Shown one piece after another: positions 8,055 to 16,676 of a DNA stretch of 64,000 bases. Below the pieces are notes generated by a model. That model ran no database searches, was not told the DNA's origin, and saw nothing but the letters and a program-made list of their open reading frames with translations. The DNA is from Mesorhizobium loti (GTDB taxonomy: Bacteria > Pseudomonadota > Alphaproteobacteria > Rhizobiales > Rhizobiaceae): positions 4,225,001-4,289,000 of the forward strand of contig AP017605.1 of assembly GCA_002356515.1 (NCBI GenBank), read 5' to 3'. The position numbers and the translations under genes are program-made. Position 1 is the stretch's first letter, and every line of letters starts with the position of its first letter.

Positions 8055-9004
8055 GTTTCCTCTGCTCCTTGCCGCTTGCCGCTCAGCTCTTCGGTGCCTG
8101 TGCGCCAACCGCGCCGCTCGCCGTCGGCTATGTCGAGGGCGACTATGTGTTGCTGGCGCCGATCGAGGTGGCGCAGGTCGAGACCGTCGCCGTCAAGCGC
8201 GGCGATCGCGTCACCCCAGGCGCGACGGTGGTGACGCTGGAAAGCGCCGACGCCAAGATCGCGGTGGCGCAGGCGCAGGCAAGCCTCGCCCAGGCGCAGG
8301 CGCAGCTCGCTGATTTGCAGGTCGGCAAGCGGCCGGAAGAAATCGCCGCGCTCAAGGCGCAGGTCGACATGGCCAAGGCGCAGGCCGACGATGCCAAGCG
8401 CAAATATGACCGGGCCGCCGACCTGTTCAAGCGCGGCACCGGCACGCAGGCCGACTACGACACCGCCTCGGCGACGCTTGAGACGGCAAACGCCCAGGTC
8501 GGCCAGGCCGAGGCCAATCTCGCCGTCGGCGGCCTGCCGGCGCGGCCCGAGACGATCAAGGCCGCCGACAATCAGGTCAAGCAGGCGCAGGCAGCGCTGG
8601 AGCAGGCTCAGTGGCGGCTATCCAAGCGCACGCTGGCGGCACCCTCGCCCGGCCGCGTCAACGATGTCATCCGCAACCCCGGCGACACGGCCGGCCCGAC
8701 CGCGCCGGTCATCTCGATGCTGCCTGACGGCGCGGTGAAGCTCAGCGTCTATATACCGGAAATCGCTTTCTCCTCGGTCAAGATCGGCAGCCTGCTTAGC
8801 GTTCATTGCGACGGCTGTGGCGACGGCCTGAAGGCGCGTGTCAGCTATGTCTCGCCCGATCCCGAATTCACCCCGCCGGTGATCTACTCGCTCGAGAACC
8901 GGCAGAAGCTGGTCTATCTCGTCGAGGCGCGGCCGGAGGGTGATGCCGGCCCGCTGCAGCCCGGCCAGATCGTCGACGTCGACCTTGCGGAAACGGCAAA
9001 ATGA
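8051..9004 (+). CDS. HlyD-type membrane-fusion (adaptor) protein, YbhG-like
   Basis: 317 residues. An N-terminal hydrophobic segment (LCSLPLAAQLFGAC) could be a signal anchor or a weak lipobox. A biotinyl-lipoyl half (VAVKRGDRVTPGATVVTLES) is followed by a long coiled coil rich in Ala and Gln (residues about 75-190), then the second lipoyl half (LAAPSPGRVNDVIRNPGDTA) and a beta-barrel domain. This is the layout of periplasmic adaptors that link an inner-membrane ABC exporter to an outer-membrane channel. It overlaps the ATPase gene downstream by 4 bp (ATGA). No outer-membrane TolC gene lies nearby, so a shared one is presumably used. Confidence 0.88.
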   Translation: MSFLCSLPLAAQLFGACAPTAPLAVGYVEGDYVLLAPIEVAQVETVAVKRGDRVTPGATVVTLESADAKIAVAQAQASLAQAQAQLADLQVGKRPEEIAALKAQVDMAKAQADDAKRKYDRAADLFKRGTGTQADYDTASATLETANAQVGQAEANLAVGGLPARPETIKAADNQVKQAQAALEQAQWRLSKRTLAAPSPGRVNDVIRNPGDTAGPTAPVISMLPDGAVKLSVYIPEIAFSSVKIGSLLSVHCDGCGDGLKARVSYVSPDPEFTPPVIYSLENRQKLVYLVEARPEGDAGPLQPGQIVDVDLAETAK

Positions 9005-9921
9005 ACGCCATCGACGTTCATGGCCTGGTCAAGCGGTTCGGCGACAAGACCGTCGTCGACCATGTGACGATGTCGGTCGCCGAAGGCGAGATTGTCGGCT
9101 TCCTCGGCCCCAACGGTTCGGGCAAGACGACCACCATCCGCATCATGTGCGGCCTGCTGACGCCGGACGAGGGCGAAGGCACGGTGCTGGGTTTCAACAT
9201 CCGCACGGAGTCGCTCAGGATCAAACGCGAAGTCGGCTACATGACGCAGAAATTCTCGTTCTACGAGGATCTGACCATCGGCGAGAACCTCGAATTCGTG
9301 GCGCGGCTCTACCGGCTGAAACCGGTCGAGGAATATGTGTCGAGGACACTGGAGGAACTCGGCCTTACGTCGCGCCGCAACCAGCTGGCCGGCACGCTGT
9401 CCGGCGGCTGGAAGCAGCGGCTGGCGCTCGCCGCCTGCATCATGCACAAGCCGAAGCTGCTTCTGCTCGACGAACCGACGGCCGGCGTCGACCCGAAGGC
9501 GCGCCGCGAATTCTGGGACGAGATCCATCGCCTCGCCAGCGGCGGGCTCACCGTTTTGGTCTCCACCCACTACATGGACGAAGCCGAACGCTGCCACCGC
9601 ATCAGCTACATCTCCTACGGCAGGATGCTGGCCACCGGCACCGTCGCCGAAGTGGTGAAGAACGCCGGCCTGACCACCTTCGTGGTGCAGGGGCCACGGC
9701 TGGCCAAGGTGGCCGAGGAGCTGCAGGCCCTCCCAGGCGTCGACCAGGTGGCGCCGTTCGGCGCGACGCTGCACGTCGTCGGCTCCGACAGGAAGAAGCT
9801 CGAAGCAGCCCTTGCCGATGTCGAGAAGGAGCACAAGGGCGTGACGGTGGCGCCGGGCGAAACCAGCCTCGAGGACGTCTTCATCCAGTTCATGTCGGGG
9901 TCGAAGGACAATATGGCATGA
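9001..9921 (+). CDS. ABC transporter ATP-binding protein (YbhF/CcmA type)
   Basis: 306 residues with a single nucleotide-binding domain: Walker A GPNGSGKTTT near residue 36, signature LSGGWKQRLALAACIMHKP, Walker B LLLLDEPTAGVDP, and the switch histidine in VSTHYMDEAERC. The C-terminal 80 residues form the extension common to DrrA-like ATPases. E. coli YbhF carries two such domains in one chain; this protein carries one, so it would work as a homodimer. It overlaps the genes on both sides by 4 bp, showing tight translational coupling in the export operon. Confidence 0.93.
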   Translation: MNAIDVHGLVKRFGDKTVVDHVTMSVAEGEIVGFLGPNGSGKTTTIRIMCGLLTPDEGEGTVLGFNIRTESLRIKREVGYMTQKFSFYEDLTIGENLEFVARLYRLKPVEEYVSRTLEELGLTSRRNQLAGTLSGGWKQRLALAACIMHKPKLLLLDEPTAGVDPKARREFWDEIHRLASGGLTVLVSTHYMDEAERCHRISYISYGRMLATGTVAEVVKNAGLTTFVVQGPRLAKVAEELQALPGVDQVAPFGATLHVVGSDRKKLEAALADVEKEHKGVTVAPGETSLEDVFIQFMSGSKDNMA

Positions 9922-11054
9922 ATGGCGTCTTCTCCTTCGCCCGGCTCGGCGCGCTGCTGATCAAGGAATTCATCCAGATGCGGCGCGACCGCATCACCTT
10001 CGCCATGATGCTGGGCGTGCCGCTGCTGCAGCTGGTCCTGTTCGGCTTTGCCATCAACAACGATCCGAAAGGCTTGCCGACGGCGCTGGTGGCGATGAGC
10101 AACGACCAGTATACGCGCGCCATGGTCACGGCGCTGCAGGTGACGGATTACTATCACTTCGACCATGTCACCGAGAGCGCCGAAGAGGCGGAGTTCCTGA
10201 TGGCGCGTGGCGACGTTTCCTTCGTCGTCACCATCCCGGCCGACTTCGCCAAACGTGTCGAGCGCGGCGACAATCCGCAGATCCTGATCGAGGCCGACGC
10301 GACCGATCCTTCGGCTGCGAGCGGCGCCATTTCGACACTGAGCACCGTGGCGAGCCAGGCGCTGCTGCGCGCCCAGGGCATGCAGGCGGCCGCCGCCGAG
10401 AATGCCAGGCAGCAGCTGCAGGTGGTGGTGCACCACCGCTACAATCCCGAAGGCATTTCGCAGTACAACATCGTGCCCGGCCTGCTCGGCGTCATCCTGC
10501 AGATGACCATGGTGATGATGACGGCCATGGCGCTGACCCGCGAAACCGAGCGCGGCACGATGGAGAACCTGCTCGCCATGCCGTCCAGCCCGGCCGAGAT
10601 CATGCTGGGCAAGGTGCTGCCCTTCCTTGTCGTCGGCGCGGTGCAGGTTGCGGTGGTGCTGGTGGCGGCGAAGCTTTTGTTCGACATCCCGTTCGTCGGC
10701 AGCCTGACGCTGCTGCTGTCGTCGGTGCTCGTCTTCGTGCTGTCGCTGGTGCTGCTTGGCTACACCATCTCGACCATGGCCCGCTCGCAGATGCAGGCGA
10801 TGCAGCTCACCTTCTTTTTCTTCCTGCCGTCGCTGCTCTTGTCGGGCTTCATGTTCCCCTATCGCGGCATGCCGGGTTGGGCCCAGGCGCTGGGCGAAAT
10901 CTTCCCGCTGACGCATTTCCTGCGCATCACCCGCGCGGTCATGCTGAAGGGCGCCGACTTCCATGCCATCGCCGCCGAGATCGGCTGGCTGGTCGTGTTC
11001 GTGCTGGTGTTCGCGGGCACCGCGCTGCTGCGGTTCAGGCGCACGCTGGATTAG
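9918..11054 (+). CDS. ABC-2 type permease (YbhS/YbhR-like)
   Basis: 378 residues from ATG 9918, which overlaps the ATPase stop. The first helix (FAMMLGVPLLQLVLFGFAI) is followed by a large extracytoplasmic loop of about 150 residues. Five more helices form the ABC-2 core (GVILQMTMVMMTAMALTRE, FLVVGAVQVAVVLVAAKLL, LVLLGYTISTM, FFFFLPSLLLSGFMFP, LVVFVLVFAGTALL). The RETERGTMENLLAMP motif between helices is typical of this family. E. coli encodes two permeases (YbhS and YbhR); only one is present here, so a homodimeric channel is likely. The substrate is unknown; related systems export cationic or antibiotic-like compounds. Confidence 0.9.
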   Translation: MNGVFSFARLGALLIKEFIQMRRDRITFAMMLGVPLLQLVLFGFAINNDPKGLPTALVAMSNDQYTRAMVTALQVTDYYHFDHVTESAEEAEFLMARGDVSFVVTIPADFAKRVERGDNPQILIEADATDPSAASGAISTLSTVASQALLRAQGMQAAAAENARQQLQVVVHHRYNPEGISQYNIVPGLLGVILQMTMVMMTAMALTRETERGTMENLLAMPSSPAEIMLGKVLPFLVVGAVQVAVVLVAAKLLFDIPFVGSLTLLLSSVLVFVLSLVLLGYTISTMARSQMQAMQLTFFFFLPSLLLSGFMFPYRGMPGWAQALGEIFPLTHFLRITRAVMLKGADFHAIAAEIGWLVVFVLVFAGTALLRFRRTLD

Positions 11055-11055
11055 A

Positions 11056-11098
11056 GCTGTTCCAGGAAAGTGCGAACGGTTTCCGTCCGGAACTGCGA
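11056..11098. repeat. Short copy B of the RIME-like intergenic repeat
   Basis: The phrase AGCTGTTCCAGGAAAGTGCG...CGGTTTCCGTCCGGAACTGCG is the shortened, inverted form of the element at 4769-4891. It can form a hairpin (GTTCC against GGAAC). It sits exactly between the stop codons of two convergent genes and may double as a transcription terminator. Confidence 0.6.
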
Positions 11099-12076
11099 TC
11101 AGGCGGCCGCCATGATCTCGGCATAGGTGCCGAAATCGACATTGCCGCCGGACAGCACCACGGCAACGCTTTTGCCGGACAGTTCGATCTCGCTCGAAGA
11201 CAGCGCCGCGAATGCGACGCAACCACCGGGCTCGACCACCAGCTTCAGATAGGCCATGGCATCGCGCATCGCTTGACCCGTCGCTTTGTCGGATACGGCG
11301 ATGGCACCAGTGAGGTTTTTTCGGTTGATCTCGAAGGTGATGGCGCCCGGCTCAGCGGTCAGGATCGCGTCGCAGATGGAGCTGTAGCCCGGTTCGTTGG
11401 AAACGCGGGCCCCGGCGGCGAGCGAGCGGCGGGTGTCGTCGAAATGCTCGGGCTCGACCGCCCACACCGCTGTGCCGGGCGAGGCATCCTTGACCGCGAC
11501 CGAAATGCCGCTCGACAGGCCGCCGCCACCGCAGGGTATGACGACGGCATCGAGGCTGACCCCGAGCGCCCTGGCCTGTCGCATCAGCTCAAGGCCGATC
11601 GTGCCTTGCCCGGCAATGATGGCCGGATCGTCGAAGGGCGGCACCAGCACCATGCCTCTGTCGATATAGGGGCGAACCACGCTCATGCGGTCATCGCGAA
11701 AACGGTCGAACGGCACCACCTCGGCACCCATCTTGCGGACATTGCCGATCTTCATCGCCGGCGCATCCGCCGGCATGGCGATGACCGCCTTGACGCCGAA
11801 CATGGCGGCGGAAGCGGCGACGCCTTGCGCATGATTGCCTGAGGAGAAGGCAACGACACCTCGGCCGCGCTCTTCCTCGCTCAACGACGACAGCTTGTTG
11901 TAGGCGCCGCGGAACTTGAACGAGCCGGTGCGCTGCAGCGTCTCCGGCTTGAACAGGATACGCCCGCCAAAGCGCTTGTTCAGCTCAGCCGATTCGATCA
12001 ACGGGGTTTCGACGATCAGGCCGGAGAGCCGGGCCGCAGCGGCGTGGATGTCGGCGATGCCGGGAGGGGTGGTCAT
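11099..12076 (-). CDS. PLP-dependent serine/threonine dehydratase family protein
   Basis: 325 residues from ATG 12076, which has AGGA about 8 bases upstream. The PLP Schiff-base lysine is in QRTGSFKFRGAYN near residue 50; the cofactor phosphate loop is CGGGGLSSG near residue 180; SSGNHAQGVA is the substrate-binding loop. Fold-type II enzymes of this kind remove ammonia from L-threonine or L-serine, or racemise serine. There is no C-terminal ACT regulatory domain as in biosynthetic IlvA, so the catabolic (TdcB-like) or serine-racemase subgroup fits better. The gene stands alone, convergent with the export operon. Substrate preference cannot be decided from sequence by eye. Confidence 0.85.
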   Translation of the reverse strand: MTTPPGIADIHAAAARLSGLIVETPLIESAELNKRFGGRILFKPETLQRTGSFKFRGAYNKLSSLSEEERGRGVVAFSSGNHAQGVAASAAMFGVKAVIAMPADAPAMKIGNVRKMGAEVVPFDRFRDDRMSVVRPYIDRGMVLVPPFDDPAIIAGQGTIGLELMRQARALGVSLDAVVIPCGGGGLSSGISVAVKDASPGTAVWAVEPEHFDDTRRSLAAGARVSNEPGYSSICDAILTAEPGAITFEINRKNLTGAIAVSDKATGQAMRDAMAYLKLVVEPGGCVAFAALSSSEIELSGKSVAVVLSGGNVDFGTYAEIMAAA

Positions 12077-12231
12077 GGCGGATCCTATGGCGATGTGATC
12101 CGGCCATGGTGCACGCAAAGGGCCGCGCGATGCCAACGAAAAGATGTAACCGATACAAAGTTAGCCGGTATGGGTCGGGGACACGGTCTCCAGCGTCTCG
12201 GCAGTGCCACCCCGCCGACATATCGCCAGTT

Positions 12232-12552
12232 TCACCCCAGCAGCGCCCTTTGCCTCTTGCTCCCACCCAGCTTGCGCCAATTGTTGAAGCGATGTGTGGC
12301 GGCGGCAAAGGAGATCTTCATCTGCTGGGACACCGAATAGCGCGACTTGCCCTCGTCGAACATGCGGTAGCAGCATTCGACGCCTTCCTCGGTCAGTTTG
12401 CCGTCCGGCGCCTTGTTGTGCGGATTGGCGGGGTCGAATTTTTCAACCTGCTGCTCGACCAGGCCCTTCAGCCGCTGCAGATCGGCCTCGATGCTGGCGA
12501 TGAGATCGAGAACGGGTTTCGGGTCGAAATGCTGGGGGGGCGGCTTCGTCAT
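12232..12552 (-). CDS. Small conserved hypothetical protein
   Basis: 106 residues, acidic and basic mixed, no signal peptide or membrane segment. The N-terminal part (VLDLIASIEADLQRLKGLVEQQVEKF) looks like an amphipathic coiled coil. The C-terminal part (EGVECCYRMFDEGKSRYSVSQQMKISFAAATHRFNNWRK, residues about 57-95) looks like a helix-turn-helix. A small DNA-binding protein is possible. AGGATGAGGATCAACGT precedes the ATG and supplies a weak ribosome site. It stands alone between a dehydratase and mbfA. I do not recognise the family with certainty. Confidence 0.65.
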   Translation of the reverse strand: MTKPPPQHFDPKPVLDLIASIEADLQRLKGLVEQQVEKFDPANPHNKAPDGKLTEEGVECCYRMFDEGKSRYSVSQQMKISFAAATHRFNNWRKLGGSKRQRALLG

Positions 12553-12684
12553 ACGTTGATCCTCATCCTTGTCTTAGGTTTAGCTATATAGGTGAATCTT
12601 TGCCGATAATGAAGAGGCGAGGCTCGAGCGCTTCAACAATTCTTGAACCCGACCAACCATGCGGTTGACCCAAGGCATGCCAAA

Positions 12685-12713
12685 CCCTAGTTTAGAACTA
12701 TTCTAAACTAGGG
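12685..12713 (+). promoter_or_regulatory. Irr-type iron control element (29-bp palindrome)
   Basis: CCCTAGTTTAGAA (12685-12697), spacer CTA, then TTCTAAACTAGGG (12701-12713) is a perfect palindrome with 13-bp arms. The core TTTAGAA-N3-TTCTAAA is the consensus bound by Irr, the haem-responsive iron regulator of Rhizobiales. It lies 10 bases before the ATG of mbfA, close enough to block the promoter, as expected for Irr repression under iron limitation. The site is directly visible; its function follows from work on mbfA in related genera. Confidence 0.92.
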
Positions 12714-12723
12714 CCATTTCCTC

Positions 12724-13707
12724 ATGCTTTCCCGTGTTTTCGGCTTCGGCCGCCGTCCCTTCGAATCGCTCTCCGAACAGGAGATCCTGGCACTTGCCAT
12801 TTCATCCGAGGAAGATGACGGGCGCATCTACCGGGCCTATGCCGACGGGCTGGCGGAAAGCTTTCCGCAATCGGCAAAAGTGTTCGAGGAGATGGCCGAG
12901 GAAGAGGACGGTCATCGCGACGCGCTGATCGAGCTCTTCCGCAAGCGTTTCGGCGAGCGCATCCCGCTGATCCGGCGCGAACATGTGAAGGGCTATTACG
13001 AACGCAAGCCCGACTGGCTGGTGCGGCCGCTCGGCATCGAACATGTACGCAGCCAGGCCGAAGCGATGGAGCGGCAGGCTTACCTGTTCTACGTCGAAGC
13101 GGCAAAGCGCACGACGGATGCCTCGACGCGAAAATTGCTCGACGACCTGGCGATAGCCGAACAGGGCCACGAGACGCTGGCGCAGCGGCTGGAACAGAAG
13201 CATGTCCCGGGCGACGTCAAGGATGAAGAGGCCGCCGCCGAGCAGCGCCAGTTCATCCTCACCTATGTGCAGCCGGGCCTGGCCGGGCTGATGGACGGTT
13301 CGGTGTCGACGCTGGCGCCGATCTTTGCCGCCGCCTTTGCAACGCATGACACCTGGCAGACTTTCCTAGTCGGGCTTGCCGCGTCGATCGGCGCCGGCAT
13401 CTCCATGGGCTTTACCGAAGTCGCTTCTGACGACGGCAAGCTCTCGGGTCGCGGCTCGCCGATAAAACGCGGCATCACCACCGGCGTCATGACCTCGGCC
13501 GGTGGTCTCGGCCACGCATTGCCCTATCTCATCCCGCATTTCTGGACGGCGACGGCTGTTGCAGCGGTGGTGGTGTTCTTCGAACTGTGGGCCATCGCCT
13601 TCGTCCAGAACCGCTACATGCAGACGCCGTTCCTGCGCGCTGCCTTCCAGGTGGTGCTGGGTGGCGCGCTGGTGTTCGCAGCCGGCGTGCTGATCGGGAA
13701 TGCTTGA
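12724..13707 (+). CDS. mbfA: MbfA, membrane-bound ferritin-like iron exporter
   Basis: 327 residues. The N-terminal half is a ferritin-like (erythrin/rubrerythrin) four-helix domain with two E...ExxH repeats: EEMAEEEDGHRDALIE near residue 60 and DLAIAEQGHETL near residue 145. These build a diiron site. The C-terminal half is a VIT1/CCC1-like membrane domain with about five helices (GLAGLMDGSVSTLAPIFAAAF onwards). MbfA is known in Bradyrhizobium and Agrobacterium to export iron and protect against iron and peroxide stress, under Irr control. The 29-bp Irr box directly upstream supports the same control here. No strong Shine-Dalgarno is visible. Confidence 0.93.
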   Translation: MLSRVFGFGRRPFESLSEQEILALAISSEEDDGRIYRAYADGLAESFPQSAKVFEEMAEEEDGHRDALIELFRKRFGERIPLIRREHVKGYYERKPDWLVRPLGIEHVRSQAEAMERQAYLFYVEAAKRTTDASTRKLLDDLAIAEQGHETLAQRLEQKHVPGDVKDEEAAAEQRQFILTYVQPGLAGLMDGSVSTLAPIFAAAFATHDTWQTFLVGLAASIGAGISMGFTEVASDDGKLSGRGSPIKRGITTGVMTSAGGLGHALPYLIPHFWTATAVAAVVVFFELWAIAFVQNRYMQTPFLRAAFQVVLGGALVFAAGVLIGNA

Positions 13708-13710
13708 GCT

Positions 13711-13768
13711 TCTTCCTTCCCCCCTTGTGGGGGAAGGTGGATCGGCGCGCAGCGCCGAGACGGATGAG
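13711..13768. repeat. Left arm of a long palindromic intergenic repeat, interrupted by the IS
   Basis: It contains two hairpins: CCTTCCCCC/GGGGGAAGG (13715-13737) and TCGGCGC/GCGCCGA (13742-13758), then CGGATGAG. The reverse complement of the segment at 15003-15055 has the same layout (CCTTCTCCC/GGGAGAAGG and CCGCGC/GCGCGG hairpins). The two arms are therefore an inverted pair now separated by the IS110 insertion. The first hairpin could terminate mbfA transcription. Confidence 0.75.
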
Positions 13769-13778
13769 CAACCGTGTT

Positions 13779-14905
<1,127 letters not shown>

Positions 14906-14912
14906 ACACAAG

Positions 14913-15055
14913 GGGTGTTCCAGCGGAGTGAGACGCTGGTGTTGTGCCGTAGTGCCCCGGTTCAGTTGAAAGGTAGCGTCAAGCTGGAGCACCCCTCATC
15001 CGACCGCGCTTCGCGCGGCCACCTTCTCCCACAGGGGGAGAAGGAAGAGCCGCGC
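14913..15055. repeat. Continuation and right arm of the interrupted palindromic repeat
   Basis: GGGTGTTCCAG (14913-14923) is the displaced end of the left arm. A loop of about 60 bases follows, then CTGGAGCACCCCTCATCCG (14984-15002) and two hairpins, CCGCGC/GCGCGG and CTTCTCCC/GGGAGAAG. The intact CACCCCTCATCCG here is an unoccupied copy of the IS target. No gene was seen between the IS and the ABM-domain gene. Confidence 0.7.
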
Positions 15056-15062
15056 CTCTCCG

Positions 15063-15407
15063 TCACCCATTCACCGCACGGCTATCCGTCGGCGCCTCAT
15101 CCCTCTCCGTCAGCCCATAATCCCTCACCACATGCGCAATCCGCAGTCGATAGCCGGCAAATATGCCGCCCCGGCCTGCCTGCTGCGCCTGCCGGTGCTC
15201 TTCGGTGTTGCGCCAGGCCTTCACCGCTTCCTCGTCGCGCCAGAACGACAGCGACAGGATGCGGTTCGGGTCGACCAGGCTCTGAAACCGTTCGATCGAG
15301 ATGAAGCCGTCAATGCCGTCGAGCAAGGGACGCAGATTTGCGGCGATGCCGAGATAAGCATCGCGTTTGCCCTGTGCCGGTTCGACCTCGAAGATGACGG
15401 CGATCAC
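15063..15407 (-). CDS. Antibiotic biosynthesis monooxygenase (ABM) domain protein
   Basis: 114 residues of dimeric ferredoxin-like fold. The conserved pattern FEVEPAQGKRDAYLGIAANLRPLL...FISIERFQSL, then ILSLSFWRDEEAVKAWRN and H-R-Q, is that of the ABM/haem-degrading-monooxygenase-like superfamily. Members of this size are often of unknown function or act on quinones and similar small molecules. The ATG overlaps the stop of the NIPSNAP gene by 4 bp, so both are translated as a pair. The pair is divergent from an ArsR-type regulator, which probably controls it. Confidence 0.8.
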   Translation of the reverse strand: MIAVIFEVEPAQGKRDAYLGIAANLRPLLDGIDGFISIERFQSLVDPNRILSLSFWRDEEAVKAWRNTEEHRQAQQAGRGGIFAGYRLRIAHVVRDYGLTERDEAPTDSRAVNG

Positions 15408-15736
15408 GGCAGCACCAGCTTGGCGTGCGGCCCGGAGACGTGTTTCAGGAACATGCGGTCCTCCTTGAGGATGAATCGTTCTCGCTTGGCGAACTCATAG
15501 TTTGCCTTGCCGGCGGGATCGGCGGCAAGCCGGGCGCGATAGGCTTCGTAGGCCGCCAGGTTCTCGATGTCGTAGGCGGCGTAGGCCGTCGTCGCCGAGC
15601 CTTCATGCGGGGCATAGTAGCCGATCAGATCGGCGCCGCAGCGGGGAATGGCCTGCCCCCAGTTGCGGGCATACTCCTCGAAGGCGGCCTTGCCGAACGG
15701 GTCGATCTCATAGCGGATGAAGCAGGTGATGGTCAT
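15404..15736 (-). CDS. NIPSNAP family protein
   Basis: 110 residues from ATG 15736, which has AAGGAG upstream; an alternative start 24 bases earlier lacks this. The motif CFIRYEIDPFGKAAFEEYARNW at the start, then GYYAPHEGSATTAYAAYDIENLAAYEAYR, and the tail FILKEDRMFLKHV are characteristic of NIPSNAP ferredoxin-like proteins. The biochemical function of bacterial members is not established. It is the first gene of a two-gene unit with the ABM protein, and both share the same dimeric fold, so the products may act on related small molecules. An ArsR-type regulator lies divergently upstream. Confidence 0.85.
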   Translation of the reverse strand: MTITCFIRYEIDPFGKAAFEEYARNWGQAIPRCGADLIGYYAPHEGSATTAYAAYDIENLAAYEAYRARLAADPAGKANYEFAKRERFILKEDRMFLKHVSGPHAKLVLP

Positions 15737-15908
15737 GGTCGTCTCCTTGGGTTCTGGCATCGACGCTTCGAGCGCGGTCGAAACGTCATGCGCATCGATG
15801 TGCTAGGCAGTTTCGTGTCAGGAGCCGTCGTTGCTTGCGTCGTCGTCTCCTTGAGCTGACCGGAGAATAATGCTTATCTGACCAGAATGCTTCGACGAGG
15901 AACGAACT

Positions 15909-16583
15909 ATGCGTGAAGGACCTGACATCGCCCGCATCGCCAGCCTGGTCGGCGATCCGGCCCGCGCCAACATGCTGAACGCCCTGATGGGCGGCACGGC
16001 GCTGACGGCGAGCGAACTGGCGCTGGAGGCCGGCGTGTCGCTGCCCACCGCCTCCTCGCATCTGTCGAAACTGATGGAGGGCGGCTTGCTGACCTTGGCC
16101 AGCCAGGGCCGGCACCGCTATTACGGCCTCGCGGGCCCGCAAGTGGCGGGCATGATCGAAGCCATCACCGGTGTCGCGGAGGCTGTTGGCCCCAAACGTG
16201 TGCGCCCTGGCCCGCGCGACGGCGCCATGCGCGTGGCCCGTGTCTGCTACGACCACCTTGCCGGTGAGCAGGCGGTGGCCATGCTCGACCGTCTGGTCGA
16301 GAGGGACATATTGCTCCGTGACGACAGGGAGATCAGGCTCGGTCCGTCGGCGGCCTCGCATTTTTCCGCGATCGGCATCGATGTCGATGCCAAACCGCGC
16401 CGCCCGGTCTGCCGCGCCTGCCTCGACTGGAGCGTGCGCCGCTCGCACCTCGCCGGCACGCTGGGCGCCGCCATCCTCGACAAGATACTCGCCGAGAAAT
16501 GGGCGCGCCGCGAAAAGGACAGCCGCGCGGTGGTGTTTTCGCCACCGGGCAAGCAGGCGTTCGAGAGGGTGTTCTTGAGTTAG
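15909..16583 (+). CDS. ArsR-family winged-helix regulator
   Basis: 224 residues. The winged helix covers residues 5-85 (DIARIASLVGDPARANMLNALMG, ALTASELALEAGVSLPTASSHLSKL, GGLLTLASQGRHRYYGL). The longer C-terminal part contains VARVCYDHLAGEQAVAMLDRLVERD and PVCRACLDWSVRRSHLAGTLGAAIL. This second domain, with Cys and His residues, is common in a subgroup of ArsR regulators not linked to arsenic. AAT-GCTT is repeated upstream (about 15867 and 15887) between this gene and the NIPSNAP gene, a possible binding site. It probably represses the divergent NIPSNAP-ABM pair. The effector is unknown. Confidence 0.85.
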   Translation: MREGPDIARIASLVGDPARANMLNALMGGTALTASELALEAGVSLPTASSHLSKLMEGGLLTLASQGRHRYYGLAGPQVAGMIEAITGVAEAVGPKRVRPGPRDGAMRVARVCYDHLAGEQAVAMLDRLVERDILLRDDREIRLGPSAASHFSAIGIDVDAKPRRPVCRACLDWSVRRSHLAGTLGAAILDKILAEKWARREKDSRAVVFSPPGKQAFERVFLS

Positions 16584-16605
16584 TTTGCCGGCGCGCCACC
16601 TCAAC

Positions 16606-16666
16606 CTTCGTCATCCTAGGGCGGAGCAGCCGCAAGCGGCGTCGCGGAGACCCTAGGATGACGAAG
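16606..16666. repeat. Palindromic intergenic repeat (CTTCGTCATCC family), copy 1
   Basis: CTTCGTCATCCTAGGG at 16606-16621 is followed, after a GC-rich middle with its own small hairpin (GCCGCAAGCGGC), by the exact complement CCCTAGGATGACGAAG at 16651-16666. A longer relative is at 33066-33228. It lies between two convergent genes (the ArsR regulator and ligD) and could act as a bidirectional terminator. Confidence 0.85.
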
Positions 16667-16676
16667 TCCAGTAGGA

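Noticed and set aside
9615..11222. Long open frame on the minus strand opposite the ABC ATPase and permease genes
   Set aside because: It is an antisense shadow of GC-rich coding DNA; the plus-strand genes have complete family motifs and coupled overlaps.
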